NCBI RefSeq assembly: GCF_964340395.1
Contig: NC_135554.1
Coordinates: 16,590,092 to 16,654,091 of the forward strand
Reading direction: 5' to 3'
Source of the DNA: Glandiceps talaboti
Taxonomy: Eukaryota; Hemichordata; Enteropneusta; Spengelidae
DNA: 64,000 nucleotides
In this document: one piece after another, positions 13,701 through 26,000 of the stretch
Numbering within the stretch: the stretch's first letter is position 1
How the letters are laid out: each line of letters starts with the position of its first letter
Notes under the pieces: generated by a model
Databases searched by the model: none
What the model was told of the DNA's origin: nothing
What the model saw: only the letters and a program-made list of their open reading frames with translations
Program-made: the position numbers and the translations under genes

Positions 13701-15999
13701 GGTTGTATGATGTTGTCTTTTTCCCGCCTTTTTTTCTCAATGCAGAAGAATGACAAATGAATCTATCCGGCCCACTTTACTGTGACATATACCAACCTAG
13801 GATCCTAGAGACGAGTCTGTTAACCAGTGGTCGACGTCCATAGGTTAAGTTTGAAATATGTAAAGAATAATGCAGGATATGTAGAGAGGTCACTATTATG
13901 GAACCCTCCTTTTCAATTTTATTTAAAACGACTATTACCATAGACTCGCCATGATGACAACACTACAAACACACAAATCTACTAATTCAGACAACACTTG
14001 TATACTTTCAACACAGAATTCGAAATAGCTGTGTGTGAATATACTATAACTTGAAGGGGTTTGCTGAGATACGCGTTTTTTTCTTTTGTGAAACTGTTTA
14101 CCGGTGTACACACAAAAAAAAAACGTTTAGAAACGCTTACTTCGACGGTGGTTTAGTCTTGTGCGATCTATGCATATTGCATGAAAGACGACGGCTATAT
14201 CAGGTATTGGCGGTCAACTAACTGTTGTCATCCCCAAACAGTTCATTCACAGAATTATTCCAGGAACTGACGAGCTCCCAGTTGGAAGTCAGACACGGAA
14301 AAGCAATCAGTTAAATAGAAGTATGAAACTAATTGGAAAGAAAGTGCGTAGACTATTTACCAGAGTTGACACGCTCAACACGTTTGTTGTGCTTTTGTTC
14401 GTTTATTTCCCCCCTTTCACTTCTTTTCTATGTACAACCGCATTCAGAGATCATGATAAAAAAATGCTTTGCCTCAATAATGAAAAGTGTACAGTAAAAA
14501 GTATATGTTATCCAGGGATAATATGCATTGTAGAGATGGTAACAAAATAAAATAGTCAATATTCAAATTACAGACTACGGCCTTGTATATATATACAACT
14601 GCGAGACGTGTAGACAAAGTACTATTTCCGATTTGTCGCTTCAAATTTCGAATCCTTCAAGTGTTTCAAGTATCAAGCATCCCAAGAACACTTTACGAAA
14701 ACTCCAACAATAGCAACTCTTTGAAAAAACTAGCGAAATCCTTGTAGGTGACCATAATTAGCGGACTTCAGAAGGTTACCGTATTCCTAACTAAACACTT
14801 ATCACTAATTATACTAAACTACTCATATACGGTGCGAGTAGGTTCTAAATATTCCACCTTTTCGTTTCCTAAAGTTTATTTACTAATACATTTCCAATAA
14901 CGAAATGACGAGCGTTTTGTACGAAATGGGTGTTGAAGTCCACAAGTATAATACACCCCAAGGGGCGACGAATGGCAAATAAAGCGACGTTGACACACTG
15001 TCACTCACTAGAATCAGAACGTATATATATATATACTGTCAATTTTACAAGGCATCAGCTGCTATTTTGGTTCAAATCAGTTAATACGCATATCGACAAT
15101 AAGAAAACACACTCGGAGTAGCTTAGACCCAATACGATAACTAACAATATCTCGTAAACGAAGAGAAATCGTAAAATAAAAGGAAGTATAAGAGAAGTGG
15201 GTTCTTTTTTTATCCTGTGTCGCAGATGTGGGTAGTGTCTTAATCGTACGAAAACTAACAAATCGCTACAGCTTAAACCACCATCATACCAACAATCACT
15301 ACCTTATTCTTCATATACAATCTTATCAATTTGAAAATCAAACAACCATGGTTTTGTATCAATAGCATTCGGGGTAAACATTTAGTTTGATAATATGTAT
15401 ATATCCAGCAGCCGGGCTTTGGCGCTCACCTAACACTCTAAAGTATTAGTAGGTGTCACATGTGTAAGGTGTGTAAAAACAACCATCTTTTAGTATTACT
15501 GTAAATTTACTTTGCGACAAGATGGCTAAATGTTGACACGTAAGCTTTCATATCAGCAGTTTTGTGTGCTCATTGTTTGGCTTTGCAAAATTTCATTATT
15601 GCAGTGAACCTCATAAAACTTAGAATGGCTGTAAACTAAAGCAAAGTATTTTAATGTATTTGTTTTATTTCTATAGAGACGGTGTGTTCAGACATTGCCA
15701 TCGATCAACGCAGGATTGTATTTTGCATAATGAGTGATATACGTGCACACTTATTTCTATCACGTTTTCCGAGTGAGACTGAACAAAAAGACACCGTCTT
15801 TCGGTGTTTGTCAACATCGTCATAAAACCATATCTTAGAGATTAGCTTCTCATTGTGCCTCGTTGCAGCTTACAAACATACTCTAATTATCTCGATCTCG
15901 ACTTAACTCAAACAGCATTAATTTTTAATTTTGAAAGGGAAAAATCATTGATTCCTGAGAGTTTACTGATTTTTTTTTCCATTTCTCGTAAAGAATGGT
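10706..15999. other. Non-coding, no gene recognised
   Basis: AT-rich, with one short GT repeat at 12327 and no frame with recognisable protein character. Confidence 0.6.
12327..12356 (+). repeat. Short (GT)n microsatellite
   Basis: About 30 bp of GT repeat with one TCT interruption. Confidence 0.9.
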
Positions 16000-16560
16000 A
16001 AACTCCACGCCGCCTAGATTATCTACAACGTGTGTATAGCACCTGAGCCAGCCAGCGGGCAGGCGATGCCAAATCTCTAGGTAGCCCTCCAAAAGAGTGA
16101 ATTTTGACGCGATTTTTCGCTCTCAGGTAGAGGAAATCCCCTTTCATCCTAACTGATCCTTGCTGATATCAATACGCGTCAAGCGTATTATTTTACGCCT
16201 TGATGGTTACAGTTGAAATTGAGCTGCCTTCCCATTACTCGACACGCAATTCACTACAAATTGTCGATTTGCAGATTACAACATGCAATAGACATAGTGC
16301 TACAGTGCCGCCAATCTGAACAGCTAGTATATATATGTCGGCCTACGCCATTGGGGTGGCGCTAGCTCGCTTGCTGCTGCTACACACAGGGCAGTCAGAA
16401 GCTGGCCCCTGCTATGATGGAAGTGTGAAAATTTTATAAGGCGCTAATATGGCACAACAGTGAAGTGTTATTTATGGCGGTGTCGGTTTCATCTTACTGA
16501 TCCCAGGCCTGATAACGTTAGCGATAACATTACTTGTGCAAATACCCATACACTCTGTAG
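16000..16560. promoter_or_regulatory. Candidate conserved non-coding element downstream of FoxD
   Basis: This stretch has locally higher GC and low repeat content, unlike the AT-rich surroundings. It has balanced composition, no useful open frame, and motifs such as ACGCGTCAAGCGT and TATATATATGT with CCATTGG 23 bp on. It lies about 8 kb 3' of FoxD. A regulatory role is a guess from composition; a promoter of an unrecognised transcript is also possible. Confidence 0.2.
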
Positions 16561-19500
16561 TACATACACATAAAATGGCTACCAATATACGGCAAGACAG
16601 CTAGCTTGTATCCAAAGAGAATGGAAAGGAGCAATTTTCGACTTGATATTTTCAGTTCGACAAGAATACAGTGTAAAGTTTTTGCTTCAAAGAATTCAAC
16701 ATGATCGTGGTATAAACAAACTGGCTATCTCATTTGAACTCAATATCCACACAATATACCTACTTAAAATACAATAATTTATATAAAAAATATATCTCTT
16801 ACCTTTCTGTCCCTTGTGGGTTTCCTCTGCCTGAGATTTGAAGTGACTATCTTCGACAGCAAGGTTGATCGTTTTACTGGCATCACCCCTACGTGTACAT
16901 GTTATAAACGAATGCTTGGCTGCATGGAATCTTGCTCAGCTTACAGATGGTTCGCATTGTACTGAGGTTCATAAGTTCAAATTTTGAGCCACATTCTCGT
17001 CTCGATGACCAATAGAATAGGTTGAGTTAGTAGTAGTAGCTACAACACGAATACTATATAACAGCTAGACTACCATCATCGTTAAGACGAGAGACTAATG
17101 TAAGGGGACAGCTATGTTAAGTTCATTGCTTTCGGAAGACTATAACTTATGACAGCGGTAATTAATCGCCTTATCTGATATACATGTGTGAAACTACGTA
17201 TCAACTTTCCCCTCTGGTTAGAAACGGACCACACAAAACAGGACCCCTCGTGACAAGGGGCGAATACTGGTACAACAAAATGACATGATATACCTTCCAA
17301 GACATATACTTAAATATGAGCAGGGCGAGAATAAGCACTTTGATCGAACCGTCCAGTTCGTCGTGTCACAGTTGTAAAATCGTCAAATTGACAATTTACA
17401 CCTCCCGTGACCTTCGAATACTTACATCGCTATTCCCAACCCACAATTTGGTCATGTCCGACACGGATTATATGTATCACTCTGCAACGGGTTTTTTCAA
17501 CGTTTTGATGGCCTCTTATTTTGACTGGGGCGAGTTTATTCACAGTTCAGAAGTGCACACACACAGTACAACAAAGTTTGTATACAAGGTGTATGTGTGT
17601 GTATCAGTGGAAAGAACAGAATGTGGTGTCTGGTAGTACGGTGTAGTCTGACAGCAACGCCGGCGAAGGGCTTCAAAATTCCGCATTAGTTGATGTGAAT
17701 GACACGTATCCATGTGTTAATCCGTGTTAGCAGACCTAAATACACATGTACTTACACCACTGAGTAGAAATGTCAAGTTTCGGTACCTCTGTAAAGTGCA
17801 ACATTTTGTGTACATACACAAATTTGGACTGTCAGTAGTTTACATAGTTATTCTTTCAAGTTGCGCCGTCTTCCCAATATTTGTTCCGATACCCACGCAC
17901 AATAACATATATATATATGTGTGTATGAATAATCTGCTGTGCAATTAGTCGAAGACTGTCAACCATGTCATGCTGTGTCCAATAGAGGCGTTCTAAAACG
18001 CAGTCACCAGAATATTGCGTTGTTATTTTAATTATTATGAAATAAATTTATATTTAGTGTAATACATATTATACACAAAATGCCTTTCCTTAGGGGCAAA
18101 CTGTGCTTTTATTATTACGCATTCAACTTAGCACGCTAAATTAAGGCGTTGAACTCCTCCAACTCTATGCTTCTTCCCAAGTCTGTAATTTTGATAAGCC
18201 GTGTCACAACCTCACAAATGTAGTAAAGCAGAATGTTTCAATTATTCGGGGTTTCATATAGCTTGGTATTATTGGAAATACATTCCCGAAAAACCGATTA
18301 GCCTTGTGTTCAATGACACTGCGTCTTTCTTTTACTCTTGGGAATCTTCGTTAACAGATTTCCACAGCCACCATAACAAATAACGTATTAATAAACATTA
18401 CCCTCTCATCAACAGCTTTCCCGCCAGTGTTTTTTCCTTAAGCTTCCAACAAAAAGATTCATTTATCAACTACAACTTCGTTTCTAATAGAAGTGTTCAC
18501 TTTATCAGCGACTTTTCCATTAAATGTCGAGTTGAGGTTATGCTATGTGTTTTTGTTATGAGCATTGCGGTATCCCCCCAAGTTCACTAGTATTTCCACA
18601 GAAACTGTATCTCGTGTTTTGGCTGCAACAAAATTGAGTTGTTCGATTTGACGGGTAACTGCAGATAAAGTTTGACACTGACGTGTAAAAAAGGGGACAG
18701 GAAACTAAGGAAAACACCGATAGCGACAAAGGGACCTTGAGGGAAGTTCAGTTGACGGGTTAATAGAGAGCAAATTAAATTCAATCGCCACTATGTTTCT
18801 CAATAAAACTAGTGACATCCGATTGTGCGATATGATGTGAACTGCTATACCTCTGGTTAAGTGCTTGTAACCAAATGGAAAGGGAGCGGAACAGAATCGA
18901 ATTAAAGACTTGATTAATGAGGTTTTATTCTTACACAATCCGATCATCAGACTGAAAGCTTAAAACTGTGGAGAGGATAGAGTAGGCAAGGGAAATTAAG
19001 CGATAAATATCACACAACTCGGTGAGCCCAAAAATCCTCTTTTGGTGATCATGCACTTCCTACGAGGCTTCCCCGCAATAAATGCGTAATATACATTAGC
19101 TGCAGAGAAAAATCACCTTTATAATGACAACAAAAATATCCACATAGTTTACTTTACAAGTGTAGTGCTTGGGTGTGAGTAATTTTAACATGCATGCATG
19201 TACATTTCGCCACGATGGATATGATGTCACTCCATACAAAAGTAATAGAAACAGGTCGAATTCATTTCTCTCTATAACACTCACTTGAGACATATACATG
19301 GGTGTGTAATATCTTCGGCAAGATTTTAGGGAAAGTGTCATTTAAGTACAAATCATTATAATTTGTGTATGGGTTCTTAAGTTCGTTTTGTCCCCAAATG
19401 ACGATTCGTAAAATAAATGTCTGTGTGTTTTATGGTTATTGCATACAATCTTACAACCGTGATACAAAATCATGATGGGGGAACAGGTAGCTAACAACAA

Positions 19501-20819
19501 ACATTTGAAATAAATTGTGAAAGATTTTAAAGAATGATCGAGAAACATCCTTTTAAATCAAAGTGTCTTGGTACTGTCGGGCAATGTTGTCAATTTGTAA
19601 CTGGTACTGACCAAAACTTGAAGTCGATGAATGAAATGACCCAATGAAGCAACAAGAAGTATACTAATATTGGATGACGGAGCTTAATACTAACGAAACT
19701 ATCATCATTTAAAAATAAATGTAATCAACATAAGTTGTGACTTGAAGAAATAACAATACAAATTTTAGGAATAATTCATTGCTACCTAATATAGATTGAT
19801 TTTCATATATAGTAGTGTTTTTTAGCTACAGCGTTTTCTGTAAGTCAGGTCAAATCCTCGAGTTGACTGTGAGATGTTTGTTGGTACGATGGTTCTATCT
19901 ACCCTAAATCATTACTATGCATAATTAAACTCTGTCAACACTTAAAGAAAATGACAAATATTCGTTGTAGAATATAAAGTACATCGTTTACGAAGTGAAG
20001 CCGCGGCAAACTTATTCGGGAAACATGTCACGTCGCATTAACATTGTATTAACTGCACAATAATAATCAGAATTACACCAAATTTTGGACATCAACCAGC
20101 TACAGAAAAAGGTGTATATAATAGTATACATATTTAGTTCATTGCAAAGTGAAAATAAGGGATGTCTCGGTTGGAATTTAAGATTAACTACTTCAAGATG
20201 TGAGCGGAAAAAAAAGAAAGCCGCTTGAGACAATGGCACCCACTTTTAGTGGAAAGTTAGACAAATTCTTTTAAAACCACTCCCCTGTAAATGGTCGAAA
20301 TCCCCATCCTGTGCCCTTTTTCAACAATAATGCATAAACTATCAAAACTAAGCTTGATAATTCGTGCGATTTGTCGAAAACTCCAGATAATCTCAACTGG
20401 AGTTGGTGACATGTCACAAGTGCCTTGACCAATGTATAAGTTTTCCTACAATGTCATTAATAATAGTCAAGTCTATTTGTTGATGTTTAAATTTCATCCC
20501 TCTCTCTCATCGACAACTTGTTCTAAATCTATAACTTCCCAAGTGTTCTCCCTTTTCAAACTAAAAAAATAGCAATTCTTAAAACAATGGTTTTAGTTAG
20601 TTTCCCTGTTAGTTTGTTGCTCAACAACAGTCTGTGAGTGAAGGTCCGGACGGGTGTGTCCAGCAAATTGAATGTGAAAAGCATCTACTAAACTCAACCA
20701 CCAAAATAAATAAACTTTTAACGGCCAAAAACTCCCCAAAATATGAAAATCAAACTGTCTAATCCTCGGTACACCACACTGTATATGATATAACGAGTAT
20801 TAATCATGAAAAGGCATTG
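16561..20819. other. Non-coding, no gene recognised
   Basis: Contains the degenerate tRNA-like segment at 16928. The 106-codon plus-strand frame at 17316 has no recognisable motif or splice context. Confidence 0.6.
16928..16985 (+). repeat. Degenerate tRNA-like (SINE head-like) segment
   Basis: TTGCTCAGCTTACAG resembles a tRNA A box. AGTTCAAATTT, 43 bp further, resembles a B box, which is about the normal tRNA spacing. GGTTCGCATTGTACTGAGG lies between. The anticodon and acceptor stems do not pair, so it is not a functional tRNA. A decayed tRNA-derived SINE head is the best guess. Confidence 0.25.
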
Positions 20820-21010
20820 GTAATGAGGGACAGTTCAGTTGTTGCGAGTCTGTCGCCGAGCCGCCTTTGAAGTCGACCGAAATATCCTCGGCCGCAGTGC
20901 AGCAGCCAAATGGAAAAGGGGCCAAGTTAGTATGTTTGCCGCAATTAACATTAATTTAGCACAGATTTGCCAATACTGTTAAAACCACAACAAGCAGACC
21001 TCGTCCAATA
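20820..21010. promoter_or_regulatory. Candidate non-coding regulatory element 3' of FoxD
   Basis: A GC-rich core (GAGCCGCCTTTGAAG, CCTCGGCCGCAG) is joined to homeodomain-like CAATTAACATTAATTTAG. CCTTTGAAG is a weak TCF-like core. It is free of simple repeats and coding potential. Evidence is compositional only. Confidence 0.25.
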
Positions 21011-24000
21011 CATCAATTGAAAGCTCCGGGGATGTGTTTAATTCAATATTGTATAGTCTTTTTTACCAAAAGAGACTACTTATTCACAGTTGCCTTACTG
21101 CTAACAAATATCTATATTAAAACAATAGCAAGTAAGTCGTCGGCGTTTATCCGGCTTTAAACAAAGGAGTCAGCCACAAGCAGTTCTCAATAGTTACTGT
21201 TCGAGTCTTTAAAACCAGAACCTGAAAACGTAATACGCTAATATATTTAAAGAATGAGTTTTTGGCCCTGTCTGGGCCGGAATCTAAATTATAACGAGTT
21301 TGGGACGAGTTGTGTAACGTGGCATGGTACAGTTTCATCAGTGGAGTCGTTAGCAAAACGACCGCTAGTATTTAATATTCAATCAGCGGAGAAGAAAAGT
21401 GGGGGTCTGAACACATAACAAAAGTCTCCAATTTAGGGAATACGACTATTTAGATATACATATATTGGTAAAGGTAGACAGTTGGAATGTTGAATAATAA
21501 GTTAAAAACTGTGAAAGACACAAACAATGGGTGTTTTTATCGTCCAGTTTGTATTGCTTTGACGATCTCCTTTTGTAAAATGAAGAGTGATGTGCTAACT
21601 GCTATGTTTAAACTAATTCTAACAACTAATTGAATCTCTCCTTTATCCAGTCACCACGTTCATACCAAGCTCATTATCTGCTATTATTTGGAAAGTGCTT
21701 CAGATTGTGTGTTGCACATACAAAAGATGTACCACCAGGCAGTCTCATAACGTCTTACTCTCTCACAAGGCATAACTATTTGGCACGTTGACAGTAAGCA
21801 ATACAAGTACAACGTGTGTGCGTTTGTCGCTTTTAAAAGTCGTTTTTTTTTTTCAGTAAAGAGATTTTCGATTATCATATTGCTGACAAGGAACACGCAG
21901 GATTAGCGATATTTTTATATCTAAAACAAAATCAAACAAGTCGAGCAAACAGCGGCACTCTTGTTCACTTTGTGCACCATATCCACGAGCACGATACTGG
22001 CAAGCCGCGTGAGCCCACTCAATACATCTATACCAATTTTATAGACCAGGTTTTGCGGCCGCGCAAACTTTTGGTCAAATTCCTAAGGGCAATTCAACAT
22101 ATATAAAAGTTGAAGTAATATATTGGGTTCGGGAAGCAACAGTCGATGAGTAACCTTAATTTAGAATAAATGACATTTTTACTAATCTCTGTGTTGCTGT
22201 GTGGTGTTTTAGTGGCCACTATTACAAGAGCTCACTGTCGGTGACATCTCTATTCGGCAATGGCGTTCCGCGATCACCATAATTTTCTATACCATCACTA
22301 GCAACTCTGCACCAATTTTTAAATACGATGTTTACCTTTGTGGTATTGTCACTCTGCGATTCGTAGTATGTCTAGACCGTGTCTGCTTTTTTTGGTACAA
22401 TACTGTACACTTCTGTAAACCATAACTAACGTGTAAATTTCATTAGGAGCGCCTTATCTCCAAACAGATTGTGGCGGTGCATTTGAAAGAACTAATCTCT
22501 GTTTGAACTGAGGAAATTATACAGATAACTATCACTAACCGACAGCACAAAAAACACCAATTGCCGTCTTTTCCGCTCTAGATAGGAGTCAAAATTTGGC
22601 ATGAAATGGTTGCCGGTTAAATACACTACACTTCAATGAAACTGTGAAAAAATGAGAAGCGGAGTTTGTGTTACAGAGCGATTAAGATAAGGCGACGAAT
22701 TATTTGCATGATGGTGTATTGTCATCATATAGTTACGTAGATAACATCTACACCGCCACCCTACAGTATCACAAACTACAAGCCGATTCATAACATAACA
22801 ACATTGGGGTGACTGTCTTCACACCTCGCTACTACCGCACTGCCAGCAGAAAATGACAGACATTTGCCGGGCAAACGTGACCACGGACGTGGCTTGTACG
22901 TGGAGTGTGAAATGTGGTGCCACCATACGAAATGACCTGCCGTTTCCTTGCATGTAAAGGAAACTAAACATTATACCGTCTACCTTCGCAACAAACGCAT
23001 TTATGAGTTCGTACTATTCTAATCCAATCTAGTAAACGAAAAAAATGCCGTTAATCTGAAAATGACCCAACAACTACAATAATAATGGGGAATTTCAAAA
23101 TGGCTTCTAGTCAGTTAGCGAGATACGCACCCAACTGTACTGTATACCTTTTAGTTGGCAATTCATTGACGCCATCCCGAGTCAGCATGAGTTGATGGCT
23201 TCCGAATACCCTACACGCACAAGCTAATTTATCTAAGAAATCAGGAGGTAGTTGAGAAAAAACATTAATTTTCAGAAATACTGTAAATACTAAACTGACC
23301 AGGCCACAGTCGTGTGTTTATTTGTAAAAGCTTCCGAACTCGGGACAGGGGTAGCTACCAACCACTAACAACTAATTGGTAAACAAAACCAGATGAAGGC
23401 TGCATTTAGTTTCCATCCAAAATACTTTATATTACCCAAATCAATTAATGCTCAAAACACTTACAGAGTCTGAGGATCGAGATAACATGCATACACAATT
23501 TTCCGGTGTTTGCAACTGACAATAAACAAAATCAAATTATGGGGAACATGAAATCAACATGAAATGAACATGAGGGAAGAAAATTAAAACTTTGCACTTT
23601 TGAGTATTTTATGAATCGAGAGTGGTTGATGTCTTAAGTTGGGATACAATACACAACTATATTCTATCATCTATGAGCTATCCAAATTTTGAAGTCCGTA
23701 GGTTTGTTACAATTACACAGAACCGAGAAAATCACGTGAAATATTCGCAAAATATTACAACAAAAATGAGCGACGATAAATGACAAATTAACTACAACAG
23801 TTGTGAACAGTTCAGAATCGTGTTTGCTGTGTGTACACCTTTCATCACTTCATTTTCGTATTCTACACATCATAATATATGGTGTATATCAGTGTCAAAC
23901 TGTACCTGTTCATTTTTGGTAACAGAGTCTCCAAAATAGTACGTTTGTGATGTCCAAACCGTATGTTATTGGTTTTTCTATCTCTGGAACTTTCTTACAG

Positions 24001-24482
24001 TAATCAACACTGTACATAATTTGACATATAAATGGACACATTCACGATTTTCTCGTGCAATACTGGCTTTTGAATGCTTTTGGGTTTTTGGTTGCGTTGA
24101 AACAATATGGTACACTAAGTTTACTTTTTGGTTTAGCGCAAGAAAGTTTTTTTGTAGAAAATGTTGTTTTTGGAAAATGTGTGTTCAAAGTAGGCCCAGC
24201 AATAAATTAAGTGGTATGATACAAGCGCTGGCCTGACACCGACCCATACTTGGTGTTAACATAGATTTGCATGTAATAATGCCGATAAAACGGCCTGTAA
24301 AAATATTGTCACTATTACTTCGGCAAATCGTCAGCCACAGAACCAAGATATAGACATATTTCAGCCGTTATAATAAAGTCTCAGTCACTAGATATACAAG
24401 ACATTACCTTGCATGCACCGTCGCATGTCCTGTTCGTTAAGTTTTCAATACTCTGATAATATAATGCTCCTGATCGTCCTGA
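21011..24482. other. FoxD 3' flank, non-coding
   Basis: The FoxD 3' UTR should begin here and run to lower coordinates. No canonical minus-strand AATAAA is evident close to the stop, so the 3' end cannot be placed. No other gene is recognised. Confidence 0.5.
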
Positions 24483-25652
24483 CTAGTGCCAACTCGTCGT
24501 GCCGTTGCATTGCACACAATGTCTTTCTAAACTTGACGGTAGTGGTGTTGTAAACGCACTGATGCCCGTGTGGTGTTCGGGAACTCTTAGTGAGGACGGG
24601 AGAGCCGTTGTTGGTCGAAATGAAGAGAGTCCTGTGCACGCTGTAAGGCTTGATTTGGTGGATGAAGTGCTGGTGCTTCCAATTATGTTTTCAATGGAAA
24701 AAACAGGTCGCGTGGTGGTTGTTGCGTTACATGATGAAACTACTGATGAACTAAGACTGAGAGGAAAACTGTTCAAAATATTTAAGTTACCGATTTGAGG
24801 CAACGGCAGTGGTACTGGAGGAGGTAATGGTGTGACATAATGGTAGGGCAGTGGATGTGCCCCGGCTGGTCGCCCATGTCCATATACGAAATGATGACCG
24901 TAGGGGTCAGCGGCTGCCATGAATGCTGTTGGTTCACGTAACGGGTCGGGTTGTTGTCGTTTGTATCGCTTTCTCCGCCTCAAAAACGAACCATTGTCGA
25001 ACATATCTTCGCTCGCAGGATCTAGAGTCCAATAGTTGCCTTTTCCCGGGTTGCCTGGTTCGCGGGGAATCTTTATAAAACAGTCGTTTAACGACAAGTT
25101 GTGTCGTATGCTGTTTTGCCAAACTGGAAATCGTTCTCTGTAGTAGGGAAACCGGTTCATAATAAATTCACATATACCGCTGAGAGTCAGTCGTTTTTGC
25201 GGCGATTGCAACACTGCCATTGTGATTAATGCGATATATGAATAGGGTGGTTTCACTAAATTGCTTTTCTTCTTATTTCCATTTTGGTTTTCTCTCGAAC
25301 TGTCTGATGAATTTTGGTCTTGTGTTAACGTTGTTGCTTCTTCTGATGTGTTGACGCTAAGTTCTGAGTCACCGTTTACGATTTCGTCTGTTGTTGATGC
25401 ATCACTTTCTGGTGGACTGTGTGGTAAATCGTCGTCCGTAATGATGTCTATGTGTTCCTCCTCATCGGGCACGTCCTGGCAAGCAGCTTTGGTACATTCG
25501 GACGGCTGACTTTCTTTGTCGCTCATGTTGTCCGGGGATGCTGCAGTTGTCATACTAGCGTGTTGGTTTTGTTTGCCTTGATGATGTCTAGTTATTGTAC
25601 ATGCACTATGAGCATGTGTTGCTGACTCGAAGGGTTGCCAGTCAGATCGCAT
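24483..25652 (-). CDS. FoxD: FoxD-class forkhead transcription factor, intronless
   Basis: This encodes a nuclear DNA-binding transcription factor. The frame is 389 codons with no intron, as is usual for FoxD genes. The forkhead domain spans about residues 132-230: it opens with [13 protein letters not shown], carries [15 protein letters not shown] in the recognition-helix region and [11 protein letters not shown] in the wing, and ends in the basic stretch RRRKRYKR (225-232). FSIENIIG at 318-325 is the eh1-like Groucho/TLE corepressor motif placed after the forkhead domain in FoxD proteins, so repression is expected. [11 protein letters not shown] (65-75) resembles the acidic N-terminal motif of FoxD3. 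A TAG lies four codons upstream of the first ATG (25650-25652). Met34 (25551-25553) and Met43 (25524-25526) both have A at -3, and the Met34 N-terminus looks more like vertebrate FoxD3, so translation may really begin at 25553. A Ser/Thr-rich tail follows a proline-rich stretch (274-285). Class assignment is very secure. Confidence 0.97.
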   Translation of the reverse strand: MRSDWQPFESATHAHSACTITRHHQGKQNQHASMTTAASPDNMSDKESQPSECTKAACQDVPDEEEHIDIITDDDLPHSPPESDASTTDEIVNGDSELSVNTSEEATTLTQDQNSSDSSRENQNGNKKKSNLVKPPYSYIALITMAVLQSPQKRLTLSGICEFIMNRFPYYRERFPVWQNSIRHNLSLNDCFIKIPREPGNPGKGNYWTLDPASEDMFDNGSFLRRRKRYKRQQPDPLREPTAFMAAADPYGHHFVYGHGRPAGAHPLPYHYVTPLPPPVPLPLPQIGNLNILNSFPLSLSSSVVSSCNATTTTRPVFSIENIIGSTSTSSTKSSLTACTGLSSFRPTTALPSSLRVPEHHTGISAFTTPLPSSLERHCVQCNGTTSWH

Positions 25653-26000
25653 TAGCTTACGCTACGATAATATTGGCCACGAGTCGTAGAATAATAATAA
25701 AAAAAACTCTGGGACTACAGAGTTATATCAGCTACGTGTACTAGTTTCAGTTCCACTCCCAGCTGATGAACGAAAACTCGGAACACAAGTTGAGTTGACA
25801 GTAGCCGGACACAGTGAGTGGTCGTACTTAGTCTGTTTGACTGCTGACTGACTGTGGAACGCAAACTTCGAGGCCACCTACCGGGACTCGTCACAACTCT
25901 AAGTGAGCCACCTTCCGTCGAAGTTCGCCTCTCTATGAGCTCACTGGCAGTCACGTGACAGACAAGGTTTCTGTATCCGTCATTTCCATATCAATACATT
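25653..26000 (-). promoter_or_regulatory. FoxD 5' leader and proximal promoter region
   Basis: This is the sequence immediately upstream of the FoxD frame. It contains a perfect TCACGTGA E-box palindrome (25951-25958), an inverted CCAAT (ATTGG, 25672-25676), a weak TATA-like ATATAA read on the minus strand (25723-25728), and a small inverted repeat AACTCT/AGAGTT (25705-25724) that could fold in the leader. No convincing initiator can be assigned. The promoter role is inferred from position, and the transcription start is not visible. Confidence 0.4.
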
